From assembly GCF_900582195.1 (NCBI RefSeq), contig NZ_UTHA01000125.1:1-64000 (forward strand): a stretch of DNA of 64,000 bases, in the 5' to 3' direction. The DNA is from Pseudomonas viridiflava. Its GTDB lineage: Bacteria; Pseudomonadota; Gammaproteobacteria; Pseudomonadales; Pseudomonadaceae. Below the pieces are notes generated by a model, which made no database searches, had not been told where the DNA came from, and worked only from the letters and a program-made list of their open reading frames with translations. The translations under genes and the position numbers were made by a program. This document shows, piece after piece, positions 27,855 through 37,429 of this stretch (its first letter is position 1; the number at the start of each line of letters is the position of its first letter).

Positions 27855-28936
27855 TGATTCCATACCTGGTAATACGCCTGCGCCGCGTACTGACTGGTGT
27901 ACGGACGCAGGGTGTCATTGAGCCCGCTTTCGCTGAAGGCAACGTCATCGCGTGGAACCAGGCTGCGCAGCATGCCGTCGGCCAGCGCCGGTACGTCGTT
28001 GACCTTCACCAGTTGGCCAAGCCGGCCGTTGTCCAGCAGTTCTCGGGGGCCGGTTTCGCAATCGCTGGCCAACACCGGCGTGCCCAGTGCCAGCGCCTCG
28101 ATCAACACCGTCGGCATGCCTTCTTGCACGGAACTCAAAATGAACAGTTGCGCGTGCCGGAGCAGCGGATAGGGGTTGCTCAGGAACCCGGTGAAATGCA
28201 CCCGCTGAGCGATGCCCAGACGACGGGCCTGAGCGGTGAGTGCGTCGCGCAAAGGGCCGTCGCCGGCGATCACCAGATCCGGCAGCGCTGCACTGCGCAA
28301 TGCCAGCGCGTAGGCATCGAGCAGCAGCTGAAAACCTTTCGGTTCGACCAAGCGGCCCAGGCCCAACCAGTAAGCAGTGGGCATTCCGCCGGGTAACGGT
28401 GCTCGTGAGGCTTGAAACAGTTGATCGGTGACAACGGCGTTGGGGCAGTAACGGATGCGCTGCTGACCCCAGGGCAACAACTCGATGAGCGTCTGGCGCA
28501 AGGCATTGGAGACCGTGACGACCTTGCCGCTGCCACACAGGTACAAGCTGTAGAGCAAGCGCAGGCTGGCGGGACTGGTGTTCTGTTCACTGCAATCGAG
28601 GGTCGCGTGGCGGCAATAGATGACTTTGCACAAACGGCCCAAGGTGGCGAACCAGGTGCAGAGGTTGGCTTGCTCTTTGGCGGCAATCAGGTGGGTGACG
28701 CCTTCACGCTGTATGAGCCGGCGCAACAGGACAATGGACTTGAGCAAACCGACGAGGCCGCTGCCGCCGCCATTGAAGCGCTGCACCCCCGGCGTGTCTG
28801 GCACGTCTGCGTTGATAACGAAAAAGCTCACCCGCCGACCGTCCTTGAGAAACTGCTCGGACAAACGTTGCTGCACGCGCTCGATGCCGCCGCCCAACTT
28901 GAAATCCTTGAGAATAAACAGGATGTGCATGGTCAT
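27851..28936 (-). CDS. glycosyltransferase family 4
   Basis: A protein of 361 residues, GT-B fold. The N-terminal KLGGGIERVQQRLSEQF motif, GRLVEPKGFQLLLDAY and the donor-site SSVQEGMPTVLIEALALG are all present. It is a second retaining transferase for repeat assembly. I chose the ATG at 28936, which forms an ATGA overlap with the WecG-type gene; the open frame continues upstream to 29242 only as a shadow of that gene. Confidence 0.9.
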   Translation of the reverse strand: MTMHILFILKDFKLGGGIERVQQRLSEQFLKDGRRVSFFVINADVPDTPGVQRFNGGGSGLVGLLKSIVLLRRLIQREGVTHLIAAKEQANLCTWFATLGRLCKVIYCRHATLDCSEQNTSPASLRLLYSLYLCGSGKVVTVSNALRQTLIELLPWGQQRIRYCPNAVVTDQLFQASRAPLPGGMPTAYWLGLGRLVEPKGFQLLLDAYALALRSAALPDLVIAGDGPLRDALTAQARRLGIAQRVHFTGFLSNPYPLLRHAQLFILSSVQEGMPTVLIEALALGTPVLASDCETGPRELLDNGRLGQLVKVNDVPALADGMLRSLVPRDDVAFSESGLNDTLRPYTSQYAAQAYYQVWNQ

Positions 28937-29637
28937 TCCCCCACGCTGATGGCGACTTTGTGCCGGGCGAGCATTGTCAGCAGGTGCAAGAAGTTGCCGG
29001 GGTAATCGATGAGGTAGCGTTTGATCGTGTGCGGCTCGCGGTACATCCGATAGAACGCGCGCAGGTGCAGGCGATTGATCAGCGCCGGGTAGTATTGCCG
29101 CGTGGCCAGGGCTTCCTGTCTGATGAACCCGCCACAGGTGAAGGCAACCCCACCAAAGCCTGCGCGCAAGGCATCCTGTTCGAACTGTTCTTGCCGTCCG
29201 GCGCCCAGGCCAACAATGAGGATGTCGGCGGCGCTGCGACAAATGTCAGCGCGAATGTCTTCGGCCTCGTCGACGTCGAAATAGCCGTTGTGATAACCGG
29301 CGATGGCCAGCCGTGGATAAAGCGTTCTCATCTTGACGATGAACAACTCCAGCTCGGCCTGCCGGTCGCCGACGAAGTACACGCGTTTGCCCAGTTGCTC
29401 GGCGCTGCCGAGGACACGATCGGCGATCGAGGTGAAGGCAAAACTGGCCCGGCCAATCGTCCTGCCGGTCACCCGCGACATGAAGGTCGACATCAGCATG
29501 CCGTCGCAGAAATAGGCGACGTTGCTTGGGGTCTGCTCGAAAACGCTGCCGATGGAGGCAAAGTTGATAAAGGAATAGGCCTGGTTGGCCTCCAGTAATT
29601 TCGCCGAGTAATGCCCGACCAATTCCAACTGCAACAT
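28933..29637 (-). CDS. WecG/TagA/CpsF family glycosyltransferase
   Basis: A protein of 234 residues of family GT26. Recognisable pieces are YFCDGMLMSTFMSRVTGR near residue 42, RVYFVGDRQ near 85, GYHNGYF and ILIVGLGAGRQEQF near 140, and CGGFIRQEALATRQYYP. These enzymes usually add an N-acetylmannosaminuronic acid or related sugar to a lipid-linked intermediate. It is encoded 12 bp after ugd and overlaps the next gene by four bases. Confidence 0.88.
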   Translation of the reverse strand: MLQLELVGHYSAKLLEANQAYSFINFASIGSVFEQTPSNVAYFCDGMLMSTFMSRVTGRTIGRASFAFTSIADRVLGSAEQLGKRVYFVGDRQAELELFIVKMRTLYPRLAIAGYHNGYFDVDEAEDIRADICRSAADILIVGLGAGRQEQFEQDALRAGFGGVAFTCGGFIRQEALATRQYYPALINRLHLRAFYRMYREPHTIKRYLIDYPGNFLHLLTMLARHKVAISVGE

Positions 29638-29649
29638 GGCGCGGCTCCT

Positions 29650-30990
29650 TCAAATGACTGAAGGGGTTGGCCGCCCCACGGATATGTAGGTGAAACCACG
29701 TTTGCTCAAACGCTGCGGATCGAACAGATTGCGTCCGTCGAAAATCAACGGTTGTTTGAGCTGCTGGCTGAGCAGGTCAAAGTCCGGCGCGCGAAAGGCT
29801 TGCCACTCAGTGACGATGACCAACGCGTCGGCATTTTTCAGCGCCGCTTCCTTGGTCCCCGCCAGTGTCAGGTCATCGCGTGCGCCATACAAACGCTGGG
29901 CCTCTTCCATGGCTTTCGGATCAAACGCCTGAACGCTGGCCCCGGCGTGCCACAAGGCCTCCATCAATACGCGGCTGGGGGCTTCGCGCATGTCGTCGGT
30001 ATTGGGTTTGAAACTCAAGCCCCACAGGGCAAACGTCTTGCCGCGCAGGTGACCGTCGAAGTGATTGAAAATCTTGCTGTAAAGACTGGCCTTCTGGTCC
30101 TGGTTGCGCGCCTCCACAGCCTTGAGCAGCCGGGCGTCGATATCGACACTGGTCGCGGCATGGATCAGCGCCTTGACGTCTTTGGGAAAGCACGAGCCGC
30201 CGTAGCCCACGCCGGGGTAGATAAACTGGTAACCGATGCGCGGGTCGGCGCCGATGCCGTGGCGGACCTTTTCGATGTCGGCGCCGAGTTTTTCCGCGAG
30301 GCAGGCCATTTCGTTCATGAAGCTGATCTTGGTCGCCAGCATGCAGTTGGCGGCGTACTTGCTCAGCTCAGCGCTGCGCAGGTCCATGACAATGATTTTG
30401 TCGCGGCTGCGATTGAACGGTTCATACAGTTCGCGCATCACCGCTTCGGCCTGCGGGCTGTCGGTGCCGATGATGATCCGGTCCGGACGCATGCAGTCTT
30501 CGACCGCGCAGCCTTCCTTGAGAAATTCCGGGTTTGACACCACATCGAACGTCAGGTGGCTGCGATCGCTGTCGGCCAGCACCTGCTCGATACACGCACG
30601 CACCTGATCGCCCGTGCCGACCGGCACCGTGGATTTGTCGACGATGACCTGATGCCGGTCCATGTTCAGGGCGATGGTCTGCGCCACACTCAACACGTAT
30701 TGCAGATCGGCCGAACCGTCTTCGTCTGGCGGTGTGCCGACGGCGATCAACAGCACATCGCCATGCTGCACAGCCTCGGTCAGGTCGGTGCCGAAGCGCA
30801 GGCGACCACTTTGATAATTGTCGCGCACAAGGCTTTTCAGGCCCGGCTCGTAGATCGGCAGCGTGCCTTGTTTCAGTGCCTCGACCCTGGCCGCGTCGAC
30901 ATCGACGCAGAGCACGTTGTGCCCGACCCCGGCCAGTGCGGCGCCCTGGACCAGGCCCACGTAACCAATACCGAATACGCTCACATTCAT
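29650..30990 (-). CDS. ugd: UDP-glucose 6-dehydrogenase
   Basis: A protein of 446 residues. The NAD motif VFGIGYVGLVQGAALAGVG lies at 5-23, and the catalytic Cys267 is in GYGGSCFPKD. The two-domain layout and length match UDP-glucose/GDP-mannose dehydrogenases, and the EFLKEGCAVEDCMRPDRIIIG segment in part is typical of Ugd. It oxidises UDP-glucose to UDP-glucuronate, which suggests an acidic polymer. I chose the ATG at 30990 with GAGG seven bases upstream. The divergent epimerase at 37780 could use its product. Confidence 0.92.
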   Translation of the reverse strand: MNVSVFGIGYVGLVQGAALAGVGHNVLCVDVDAARVEALKQGTLPIYEPGLKSLVRDNYQSGRLRFGTDLTEAVQHGDVLLIAVGTPPDEDGSADLQYVLSVAQTIALNMDRHQVIVDKSTVPVGTGDQVRACIEQVLADSDRSHLTFDVVSNPEFLKEGCAVEDCMRPDRIIIGTDSPQAEAVMRELYEPFNRSRDKIIVMDLRSAELSKYAANCMLATKISFMNEMACLAEKLGADIEKVRHGIGADPRIGYQFIYPGVGYGGSCFPKDVKALIHAATSVDIDARLLKAVEARNQDQKASLYSKIFNHFDGHLRGKTFALWGLSFKPNTDDMREAPSRVLMEALWHAGASVQAFDPKAMEEAQRLYGARDDLTLAGTKEAALKNADALVIVTEWQAFRAPDFDLLSQQLKQPLIFDGRNLFDPQRLSKRGFTYISVGRPTPSVI

Positions 30991-31037
30991 GGTCAAACCT
31001 CGGATCGTTGTGAAGGTTGTCAACGCGGGGGCAGGGG

Positions 31038-32429
31038 TCAGTAGATGTTTTTCGAGAACAGGGTGAAGGGCGTCTTGAGGAGAATTTTGATGTCGAGCCA
31101 CAGCGACCATTGGTTGATGTAGTTGAGGTCCTGGGCGACGCGCAGCTGCATCTTTTCCACCGTCTCGGTTTCGCCGCGATGCCCGGTGATTTGCGCGAGG
31201 CCAGTGATGCCCGGCTTGAGGCGATGGCGGGCCATGTAGGCGCGCACCTTGCCGGTGTAATAAATGTTGTGGGTGACGGCATGCGGACGCGGGCCGACCA
31301 GGGCCATCTGCCCGGATACGACATTGAACAACTGCGGCAATTCGTCGATGGAACTGCGGCGCAGAAAGCCGCCGATCGGGGTGAGGCGGGCATCGTCGCG
31401 GGTGGCCTGGCGCACCTCGCGATCGTCGTGGACATGCATCGAACGAAACTTCCAGACCTTGATCACTTCACCGTTGCAACCGTGGCGGGCCTGCTTGAAC
31501 AGCACCGGGCCTGCGGAGGTGAGCTTGACGGCGATGGCCACTACCAACAGCAAAGGACTGAGCAGCACAATCGCCAGCGCCGCCAGACTGCGCTCGAACA
31601 GGTCTTTGCAAAACAGACTCGCCGGGTGCGAGCTGATCAGGCTTTCATTGAGGTAAATCGCCGGCATCCGCTCGATTTCCGAGATCGAATGGTTGAGCAA
31701 CACCATGCTGCCGAAATCCGGAATCCACACCACGTCGACATTCATGTCCAAGAGGTCGATGTACAGCGCTTCGATGGTCGCGGCGTGCGCCATGGTCAGC
31801 ACGATGTAGACCCGGCGCACTTCCAGACGCGTGATGATCTCGCGGATCGCGGCAACATGGCCGAGCAGCGGCAGAATGCTCGGGGCCGGGCCGCTATTGT
31901 CAGCGGCGGCAATGAAACCGAGCACCAGCGCGCGGTTAGGCTGAGACAGTTTTTTCGCCAGCTCGTGAGCGGTCGGGCAGGTGCCGATGATCACCGAACG
32001 TCGCTCTCTGCAGACTTTGCGCGAGTGCAGTCGGGCCAGGTAATGCAGGGGCAGAAAGCTCAACGCCTGGACCACGAACCCCAGCACCGCCCAGACCATG
32101 ATCACCTGCCGCGAGTAAATCGCGCTGGTCTGGGTAATGAAGGCAATCGCCGCCAGCACGGCCAGCAGAATCAGCCACGCCGCGAGCAATCGGCCCAGGC
32201 CGACCAACAGACCATGGCGCTTGTGGTAGACCTGCATCACGCTGTAAATCGGCACCGAACCGAGCACGGCGAGAATGATCAGGATGCGGTATTCGCTGTT
32301 CAGGCTGCCGACGCGCCAATGTACGAGCAACATCAGCAGCGACGTGGCCAGCGACAGCGCACACAGCCACTGGCCCCAAAAAGTCAGACCTCGGCGGTGC
32401 GTCAGGTGAGCGGTATAGAGCGGCGTCAT
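31038..32429 (-). CDS. undecaprenyl-phosphate sugar phosphotransferase, WcaJ-like
   Basis: A protein of 463 residues. Four N-terminal membrane segments (about 20-130) and a CoA-binding-like middle lead to a further membrane segment (ALAIVLLSPLLLVVAIAVKL) and the catalytic domain with KFRSMHVHDD, DELPQLFNVVSGQMALVGPRP and RLKPGITGLAQITG. These are the hallmarks of polyisoprenyl-phosphate hexose-1-phosphate transferases. It should start each repeat by moving glucose- or galactose-1-phosphate to undecaprenyl phosphate. Confidence 0.92.
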   Translation of the reverse strand: MTPLYTAHLTHRRGLTFWGQWLCALSLATSLLMLLVHWRVGSLNSEYRILIILAVLGSVPIYSVMQVYHKRHGLLVGLGRLLAAWLILLAVLAAIAFITQTSAIYSRQVIMVWAVLGFVVQALSFLPLHYLARLHSRKVCRERRSVIIGTCPTAHELAKKLSQPNRALVLGFIAAADNSGPAPSILPLLGHVAAIREIITRLEVRRVYIVLTMAHAATIEALYIDLLDMNVDVVWIPDFGSMVLLNHSISEIERMPAIYLNESLISSHPASLFCKDLFERSLAALAIVLLSPLLLVVAIAVKLTSAGPVLFKQARHGCNGEVIKVWKFRSMHVHDDREVRQATRDDARLTPIGGFLRRSSIDELPQLFNVVSGQMALVGPRPHAVTHNIYYTGKVRAYMARHRLKPGITGLAQITGHRGETETVEKMQLRVAQDLNYINQWSLWLDIKILLKTPFTLFSKNIY

Positions 32430-32576
32430 GGGCTTAACCTCAAGGCAGCAGTCATGTATCAGCGCTAATCGAACGGACAGGAGGTGTCGCCCGATGGCTA
32501 TTCCGTAGCTCGGCAGAGGTGAAGCGGGTTGTGCGTGGGCAGAAGGGGGCGTAGCGGTTGGCGTATTCGCCTGAGG

Positions 32577-34892
32577 TTACCTGGGCGCGAAATCGTAGTT
32601 ATAGAACGCCCGGGAGTGGTGATAGCCGTACTTGCGCGCCTTGCGCAGGTCGACCTGATTGAGCACGGTGCCAAACACCGGCACATGACTCTGTTGCAAC
32701 ATGGCCAGGCCGCGCTGCACTTGGCTGATCGGTGTGCTGTCGGCCTTGACTACATAGATCACGGCATCCGAATGCCGCGCCAGCAACAGCGCGTCGCTGA
32801 TCATCTCCGCAGGAGGTGAATCGATAATGATGTGGCGATAACGCGACCTCAGTGCGTCAAGCATGCGCGCCATGCGCGGTGAGCTGAGCAGATCCTGCGG
32901 TGGTGGCTGTAACGGGTTGAGCGAATCGGCCGGCGACGGCAGACGCGGGGCGGCGAACATGTCCAGCGAAGGCGGCAGGGCTTTGCCCGCCGGCAACATG
33001 TCCAGATTACCCACCGAAACAATGCAGTCTTCAAGCCTGGCGGTGCCGGCAATGACATTCGCCAGCCCCGGGCTGTCCGGCGGGAAATCGAAGTTCAGCG
33101 ACAGGGTTGGCTGGCGCATGTCGGCATCGATCAACAGCACGCGCTCGAGTGACGCCAGCGAACTGGCCAGATTATTGGCGATGGTGCTTTTGCCCTCACC
33201 GGCAACGGTCGACGTCACCAGCACCACCTGCGAGGGCATTTCGCTGCTCTGCAGCATCAGCCAGGTACGCAGGTTACGGATGGTCTCGGAAAAACGCGGG
33301 TTGTCGTTATCCTCGAACAAGCGCGCCAGTTGCCGACGGGTTTTCTTCGTCACCAGTGGCACGACGCTGAGCAGTGGAATGTTCAGCGCGCTTTCGATCG
33401 ACTCGTCGGTTTTGAAGGTATTGCTCAGGCTGTCGAACAGCAGCGCCAAAGCAACCCCGATCACCGCAGCGATCAGCCCGACGATCGCGACAATCAAGGT
33501 TTTGCGCGGTTTGCTCGCATCGACCGGGACAATGGCCGGGTCGACGATGCGCACTTTTGTCGAGTCCATGTCGGCAGTGGCGGTGGTTTCTTTCAAGCGG
33601 GTGACGAAGGTTTCATACAGCGCGCGGGAGCTGTCGACCTCACGCTGGAACTCGCGCAACTGGAACTCTTTGCGCGCAATGTCCTGGATTTGTGCCTTGT
33701 TGCTGTTGAACGACTGACGCAGCGAGGCCTCACTGGCGGTGGCGAGCTGGTATTGCCGTTCAATACCGGCGACCACTTGCTGCACCTGCAATTGCAGGCT
33801 GGTGGTGGCGGTGCGCAATTCGGTCTGCGCAGAAAGCAGGCTCGGGTGTTTTGGCCCATAGCGGCCCGCCAGCTCATCCACCTTGGCTTGCGCCACGGCC
33901 CGGTCGGCCTGGAATTTCTGCACCAAGGGATTGCTCAGCACCGCTGGCACGCTGGAGAGCCGGCTCAGATCACCGTTGCCCAAGGCCTTCGCCTGACGGT
34001 ACTCACTTTCGGCTTCAGCGCGGTTGCGCCGGGCGTCGACCATGCGATTGCCGGTCATTTCGAGTTCGTTGGCACTGATGGTGGCAACGCCGCCAACGTC
34101 CACCAGACCTTGCTCTTCGCGGTAGCCCTGCAGCTTTTTCTCGGCGACACGCAGGTTGTCGCGCAGCTTGACCAACCGTGTGTTCATCCAGGCAGTGGTG
34201 GTTTGCGAGGACTTTTCGCTGGTATCGAGCTGGCTGTCGGTGAAGCCTTGAGCCAATGCATTGGCCGCCGCAGCTGCCAGAACCGGATCAGGCAACTCGA
34301 CCTCGATTTCGAGCAGTTGGCTCTTGCCGACGAACTTGACGCTGGTGTGCAGCATGAGGTTCTGCGTGACCTGATTGAAGACGTCTGCTTCAGTGGGCTG
34401 GTCTTTTTTGCTCAACGGTATCAAGCGGCTCAGGCCCGGGATCCATTGATCAAGGTCGAGATCCGCCAGCCACTGGCGCGGCTTGAACCAGGGCTTTGCT
34501 TGCTGGCGCGGGTCGGTGACCGGGTGGGTGGTCAGGCCGAGTTTTTTCACTGCGCGTTCGGCAAGATCGCGTGATTGCAGGAGCGCCTGCTGGGTCTGCA
34601 AGTAATCCGTGGCGTTGCCACCGGAATCCTTGACTTGCTGAAACGACATCAACGGCGGGGTTTTATCGTTGAACAGCAAGGTGGTGCTGCCGATGTATTG
34701 CGGCGTGATGTTCGATACCACGATGGCGGCCAGCGCCGCGCTCGCCAGCACCAGCCAGGCGATGCTCCATTTGGCGCGCCAGATCACTCTCCAGAGCTTT
34801 AACAGGTCAAGGGTGTCCTTGTCTTCGCTGTACTGCTGATGCAGATGCGCTTGCAGAGGACGTTCGACGTAGGTGCTAGGGCTGTTGTCCAT
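32577..34892 (-). CDS. polysaccharide co-polymerase tyrosine autokinase, Wzc-like
   Basis: A protein of 771 residues. A Wzz domain with two membrane segments (about 38-60 and 470-490) flanks a long periplasmic coiled coil with GNR repeats. The cytoplasmic BY-kinase domain has Walker A VAGEGKST at about 563-570, Walker A' LLIDADMRQPT and Walker B IIIDSPPAEM. The tail has clustered tyrosines at 755, 757, 764 and 766. It controls chain length and couples polymerisation to export by cycles of tyrosine phosphorylation. I see no matching low-molecular-weight phosphatase gene in the window. Confidence 0.92.
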   Translation of the reverse strand: MDNSPSTYVERPLQAHLHQQYSEDKDTLDLLKLWRVIWRAKWSIAWLVLASAALAAIVVSNITPQYIGSTTLLFNDKTPPLMSFQQVKDSGGNATDYLQTQQALLQSRDLAERAVKKLGLTTHPVTDPRQQAKPWFKPRQWLADLDLDQWIPGLSRLIPLSKKDQPTEADVFNQVTQNLMLHTSVKFVGKSQLLEIEVELPDPVLAAAAANALAQGFTDSQLDTSEKSSQTTTAWMNTRLVKLRDNLRVAEKKLQGYREEQGLVDVGGVATISANELEMTGNRMVDARRNRAEAESEYRQAKALGNGDLSRLSSVPAVLSNPLVQKFQADRAVAQAKVDELAGRYGPKHPSLLSAQTELRTATTSLQLQVQQVVAGIERQYQLATASEASLRQSFNSNKAQIQDIARKEFQLREFQREVDSSRALYETFVTRLKETTATADMDSTKVRIVDPAIVPVDASKPRKTLIVAIVGLIAAVIGVALALLFDSLSNTFKTDESIESALNIPLLSVVPLVTKKTRRQLARLFEDNDNPRFSETIRNLRTWLMLQSSEMPSQVVLVTSTVAGEGKSTIANNLASSLASLERVLLIDADMRQPTLSLNFDFPPDSPGLANVIAGTARLEDCIVSVGNLDMLPAGKALPPSLDMFAAPRLPSPADSLNPLQPPPQDLLSSPRMARMLDALRSRYRHIIIDSPPAEMISDALLLARHSDAVIYVVKADSTPISQVQRGLAMLQQSHVPVFGTVLNQVDLRKARKYGYHHSRAFYNYDFAPR

Positions 34893-34894
34893 GA

Positions 34895-35428
34895 TTAGAA
34901 AAAGCCTTGTGCAATGGAAATGGTGTCGCCGGGGGCAATTGTGGTGTTGCGCGTCACGTCATCGGTGAGGGTTGCGCCACCATCGCCGCGCAAAATGGTC
35001 ACGCGTTTGATCGAGGCCCGCTCGGTCAGGCCACCGCCCAAGGCGATGGCTTTCTCCAGGGTCAGGCCGGGCACGAACGGGTAACTGCCGGGTTTCTTGA
35101 CTTCGCCATTGATGTAGAACGAGCGGTATTCAATCTGGCTGAGGCTGACTTTCGGGTCGATCAGGTATCCCTGTTTCAGCCCGTCGACGATGATCTTTTC
35201 GACCTGGCCGGGGGTCAGTCCCTTGGCAGAAATCTCGCCCAGGAAAGGATAGGAAAAGGTGCCGGCGTCACTGAGGCGGATCTTTTTCAGGCTCAACTCC
35301 GGCTCACCGAAGACGATGATCCGCAACACATCGCCAGCGGCGAGTTTGTACTGGGTGCCTGGGTCTGCGACAAAGGTATGAGGTACAAAACACAGGGCGA
35401 ACAACAAGACGAGCGTGCGTGTGTTCAT
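34895..35428 (-). CDS. short Wza-like polysaccharide export protein
   Basis: A protein of 177 residues with a signal peptide (LVLLFALCFVPHTFVA). It has the Poly_export domain (YKLAAGDVLRIIVFGEPELS at about 27-46) and one SLBB domain (FYINGEVKKPGSYPF and LEKAIALGGGLTERA). Wza itself is near 380 residues, so the C-terminal repeats and the helix that forms the outer-membrane barrel are absent. There is no clear lipobox cysteine. It may be a periplasmic channel piece that needs a separate outer-membrane protein. It ends two bases before the Wzc start codon region. Confidence 0.87.
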   Translation of the reverse strand: MNTRTLVLLFALCFVPHTFVADPGTQYKLAAGDVLRIIVFGEPELSLKKIRLSDAGTFSYPFLGEISAKGLTPGQVEKIIVDGLKQGYLIDPKVSLSQIEYRSFYINGEVKKPGSYPFVPGLTLEKAIALGGGLTERASIKRVTILRGDGGATLTDDVTRNTTIAPGDTISIAQGFF

Positions 35429-35440
35429 GTCGAAACCCTC

Positions 35441-36601
35441 TTAAAGGCTGACGTTGAAACTGATCTGGAACACGTTGCGGGTGAAGCTTTCATCGTCGGC
35501 ATCGGAATCGTTGTCGCGATACCGATAACCCAGTTCGATATCCAGCCAGCGGCGCATCGCGTACACCACGGCGAGGTTGTAGTCCTGGAGATCGTCGGTA
35601 CGGCTCTGGCCTTCGTAGACATAACGGCCAAACCCGGCTTGAGCCACCGTGGTGATCCGTTCGGTCCAGCCGTGACGCCAACCGACCTGGGTGAACGTCG
35701 ACTTCACGGCATCAGCGCCATCGTCACCTTCGGCGAGGGCCTGACGAGCGACAAAGGTAAACGTCGAATACGTTCGCGGTTTCCATTGCAAGTCCACTTG
35801 CCAGGTCGGGTTGTTGAGGTCTTTGGATTCGCTGTTATCGAAATTCTTGCGCTCATAACCGAGGCGCACTTTACCGGTCGTACGTGCGGTGAAATCCCAA
35901 ACGGCACCAGCCAGTACCGCGTCTGATTTACTGCTGCGCGGGCTGTTGGCTTGCTGGTAATCAAAGTCGGTGTGGTCATATTCGATCAGGCCGCGCGTGT
36001 TACTGCCGATGCGGTGATACCAGGTGCTGGTGAGGGCGGTGGTATTGCGCTCCTTATCGTCATTGATGCCGTCGGCATTGTCGTAGCGAAGTTGCGCGTA
36101 ACTCGCCCCGACATCGATTTGGTTGTCCGCACTTTTAGCGCCGAAGGTGTAGAGACCGCCCACGCGTTTATTGTTGAGCTTGTCGTTGATGCCTTCGACG
36201 GCCGTCGACTCGGTGCGCTCCCATTTGCGGTATTCGGCGTCGAGCTTTAGACGATGTCGGTCGGTGAACTCCATAATGCTGTCCGCACGCACGCGCTGGG
36301 CGGTGTTCGAGGCATCCGAATCATCGTGATAGATGTAACGCGTGGGCTGCCAGATCAGGCGAGTGGCGCTGTTGCGATCTTCGGCCTTGAGCTCGAAGGA
36401 GGGCGCCAGTTTGGTGACCATAGAGGACTGCTTGCTGTTTTCCACTTCGCGAAAGTTATCGTCATAACTTTCTGAAAACAAAAAGGATGGCGTGAAATCG
36501 AATCCGTAAACATCAATGGCTTGCGGATTGATACTCCACGCCATTCCGGGATAAAGAGAAGCCATCATCAGTGCGACAGGGCATCGTGACTTCAAGGTCA
36601 T
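35441..36601 (-). CDS. outer-membrane beta-barrel protein of exopolysaccharide operon
   Basis: A protein of 386 residues with a signal peptide (cleavage near residue 24). The mature part is rich in alternating strands (GLIEYDHTDFDYQQ, RLGYERKNFD, DIELGYRYRDNDSD) and ends in an aromatic/hydrophobic strand (NVFQISFNVSL), the mark of outer-membrane barrels. It resembles the EpsL/BBP2 type barrels found in exopolysaccharide operons. I chose the ATG at 36601 with AGGAG seven bases upstream. It sits between rfaH and the short Wza-like gene and may form the outer-membrane gate. Confidence 0.85.
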   Translation of the reverse strand: MTLKSRCPVALMMASLYPGMAWSINPQAIDVYGFDFTPSFLFSESYDDNFREVENSKQSSMVTKLAPSFELKAEDRNSATRLIWQPTRYIYHDDSDASNTAQRVRADSIMEFTDRHRLKLDAEYRKWERTESTAVEGINDKLNNKRVGGLYTFGAKSADNQIDVGASYAQLRYDNADGINDDKERNTTALTSTWYHRIGSNTRGLIEYDHTDFDYQQANSPRSSKSDAVLAGAVWDFTARTTGKVRLGYERKNFDNSESKDLNNPTWQVDLQWKPRTYSTFTFVARQALAEGDDGADAVKSTFTQVGWRHGWTERITTVAQAGFGRYVYEGQSRTDDLQDYNLAVVYAMRRWLDIELGYRYRDNDSDADDESFTRNVFQISFNVSL

Positions 36602-36638
36602 GTTATAGCTCCTGAGCAAAGGCATATAAGGAAAAGGG

Positions 36639-37175
36639 TTAGTTATAAGTCTGAAAGTTGGGTTGTTGACGACCGATCACGCTGAGCGGCAAGCAAACGG
36701 ATTGTTCGCGATTAAGAAATTGCAGGAGGATCATCACGCGGTCGGTGCCGTGCAAACCGAGAAATACGCCCTCAAGCGGTGCCAGCGGGCCGCTGACGAT
36801 CTGCAGGTTCTGCCCCGGTTTCAGGGCCTCATCCGGCCCCGTCAGCGATGATTCGATACAGCGCACACGCAGGTGCTCGATGACGTGGTCCGCCACCGTC
36901 GCCGGCCCGTGATTGAATTCGACGATGCGACTGACCCCGCGCGTGGAACGCAAGGGCCCCCAATTGTCATTACGACTGAGCTGGATAAACAAATACCCGG
37001 GGAACAGTGATTCGTGTACTCGCTGTCGTTTCCCGCGAATGATGCGTTCACTGAGGAGTTGGGGGTGGAATACCACGTAGTTCTGCTGGAGCAGATTCAG
37101 GTGAGCACGCTCATCCTGACGTGGCTTGCATTGCAAAAGGTACCAAAAGGGACGTTCGGAGCTGATAACTGGCAT
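36639..37175 (-). CDS. rfaH: RfaH-type transcription antiterminator
   Basis: A NusG paralogue of 178 residues. The N-terminal domain matches RfaH: FWYLLQCKPRQDERAHLNL, IIRGKRQRVHESLFPGYLFI and STRGVSRIVEF. A KOW-type C-terminal domain follows (PGQNLQIVSGPLAPLEGVF). RfaH binds RNA polymerase paused at an ops element, stops Rho-dependent termination and recruits ribosomes, so that long surface-polysaccharide operons are read through. Here the gene is itself first in the operon it would control. There is an ops-like site 218 bp upstream. No strong ribosome site precedes the ATG. Confidence 0.88.
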   Translation of the reverse strand: MPVISSERPFWYLLQCKPRQDERAHLNLLQQNYVVFHPQLLSERIIRGKRQRVHESLFPGYLFIQLSRNDNWGPLRSTRGVSRIVEFNHGPATVADHVIEHLRVRCIESSLTGPDEALKPGQNLQIVSGPLAPLEGVFLGLHGTDRVMILLQFLNREQSVCLPLSVIGRQQPNFQTYN

Positions 37176-37392
37176 GCTGGTAAACTCTGTATTGATCGAA
37201 AGTTTATGCAGGCAGAAGCTCTATCGAGGGCTAAGTAAGGGCAAGTGGCGCAAGTCTGTTCTTATTTTATTAACACTGAGGTGTTTCAATTCTGAATCAC
37301 AAAGCGTTTCATTAAGGTGCGTCGAGCCGAGATGTGATGCTCTATTGTGCAGGGCATAGTGAGTAAGCCGCAGCTTAACTTTTCAGAAGACA

Positions 37393-37402
37393 AAGCTACC
37401 GC
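37393..37402 (-). promoter_or_regulatory. ops-like element
   Basis: The minus strand reads GCGGTAGCTT, with TTG following. This matches the ops core GCGGTAGCNT known from RfaH-controlled operons; only the usual leading G is T here. It lies about 100 bases after the predicted transcription start and 218 bases before the rfaH start codon, within the untranslated leader. Confidence 0.6.
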
Positions 37403-37429
37403 ACGGTCTGCTCATTGCAGCGTTAATGG

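Noticed and set aside
31017..32468. 483-codon plus-strand open frame opposite the priming transferase
   Set aside because: Histidine/glutamine-rich composition typical of antisense frames; the opposite strand encodes a full WcaJ-like enzyme.
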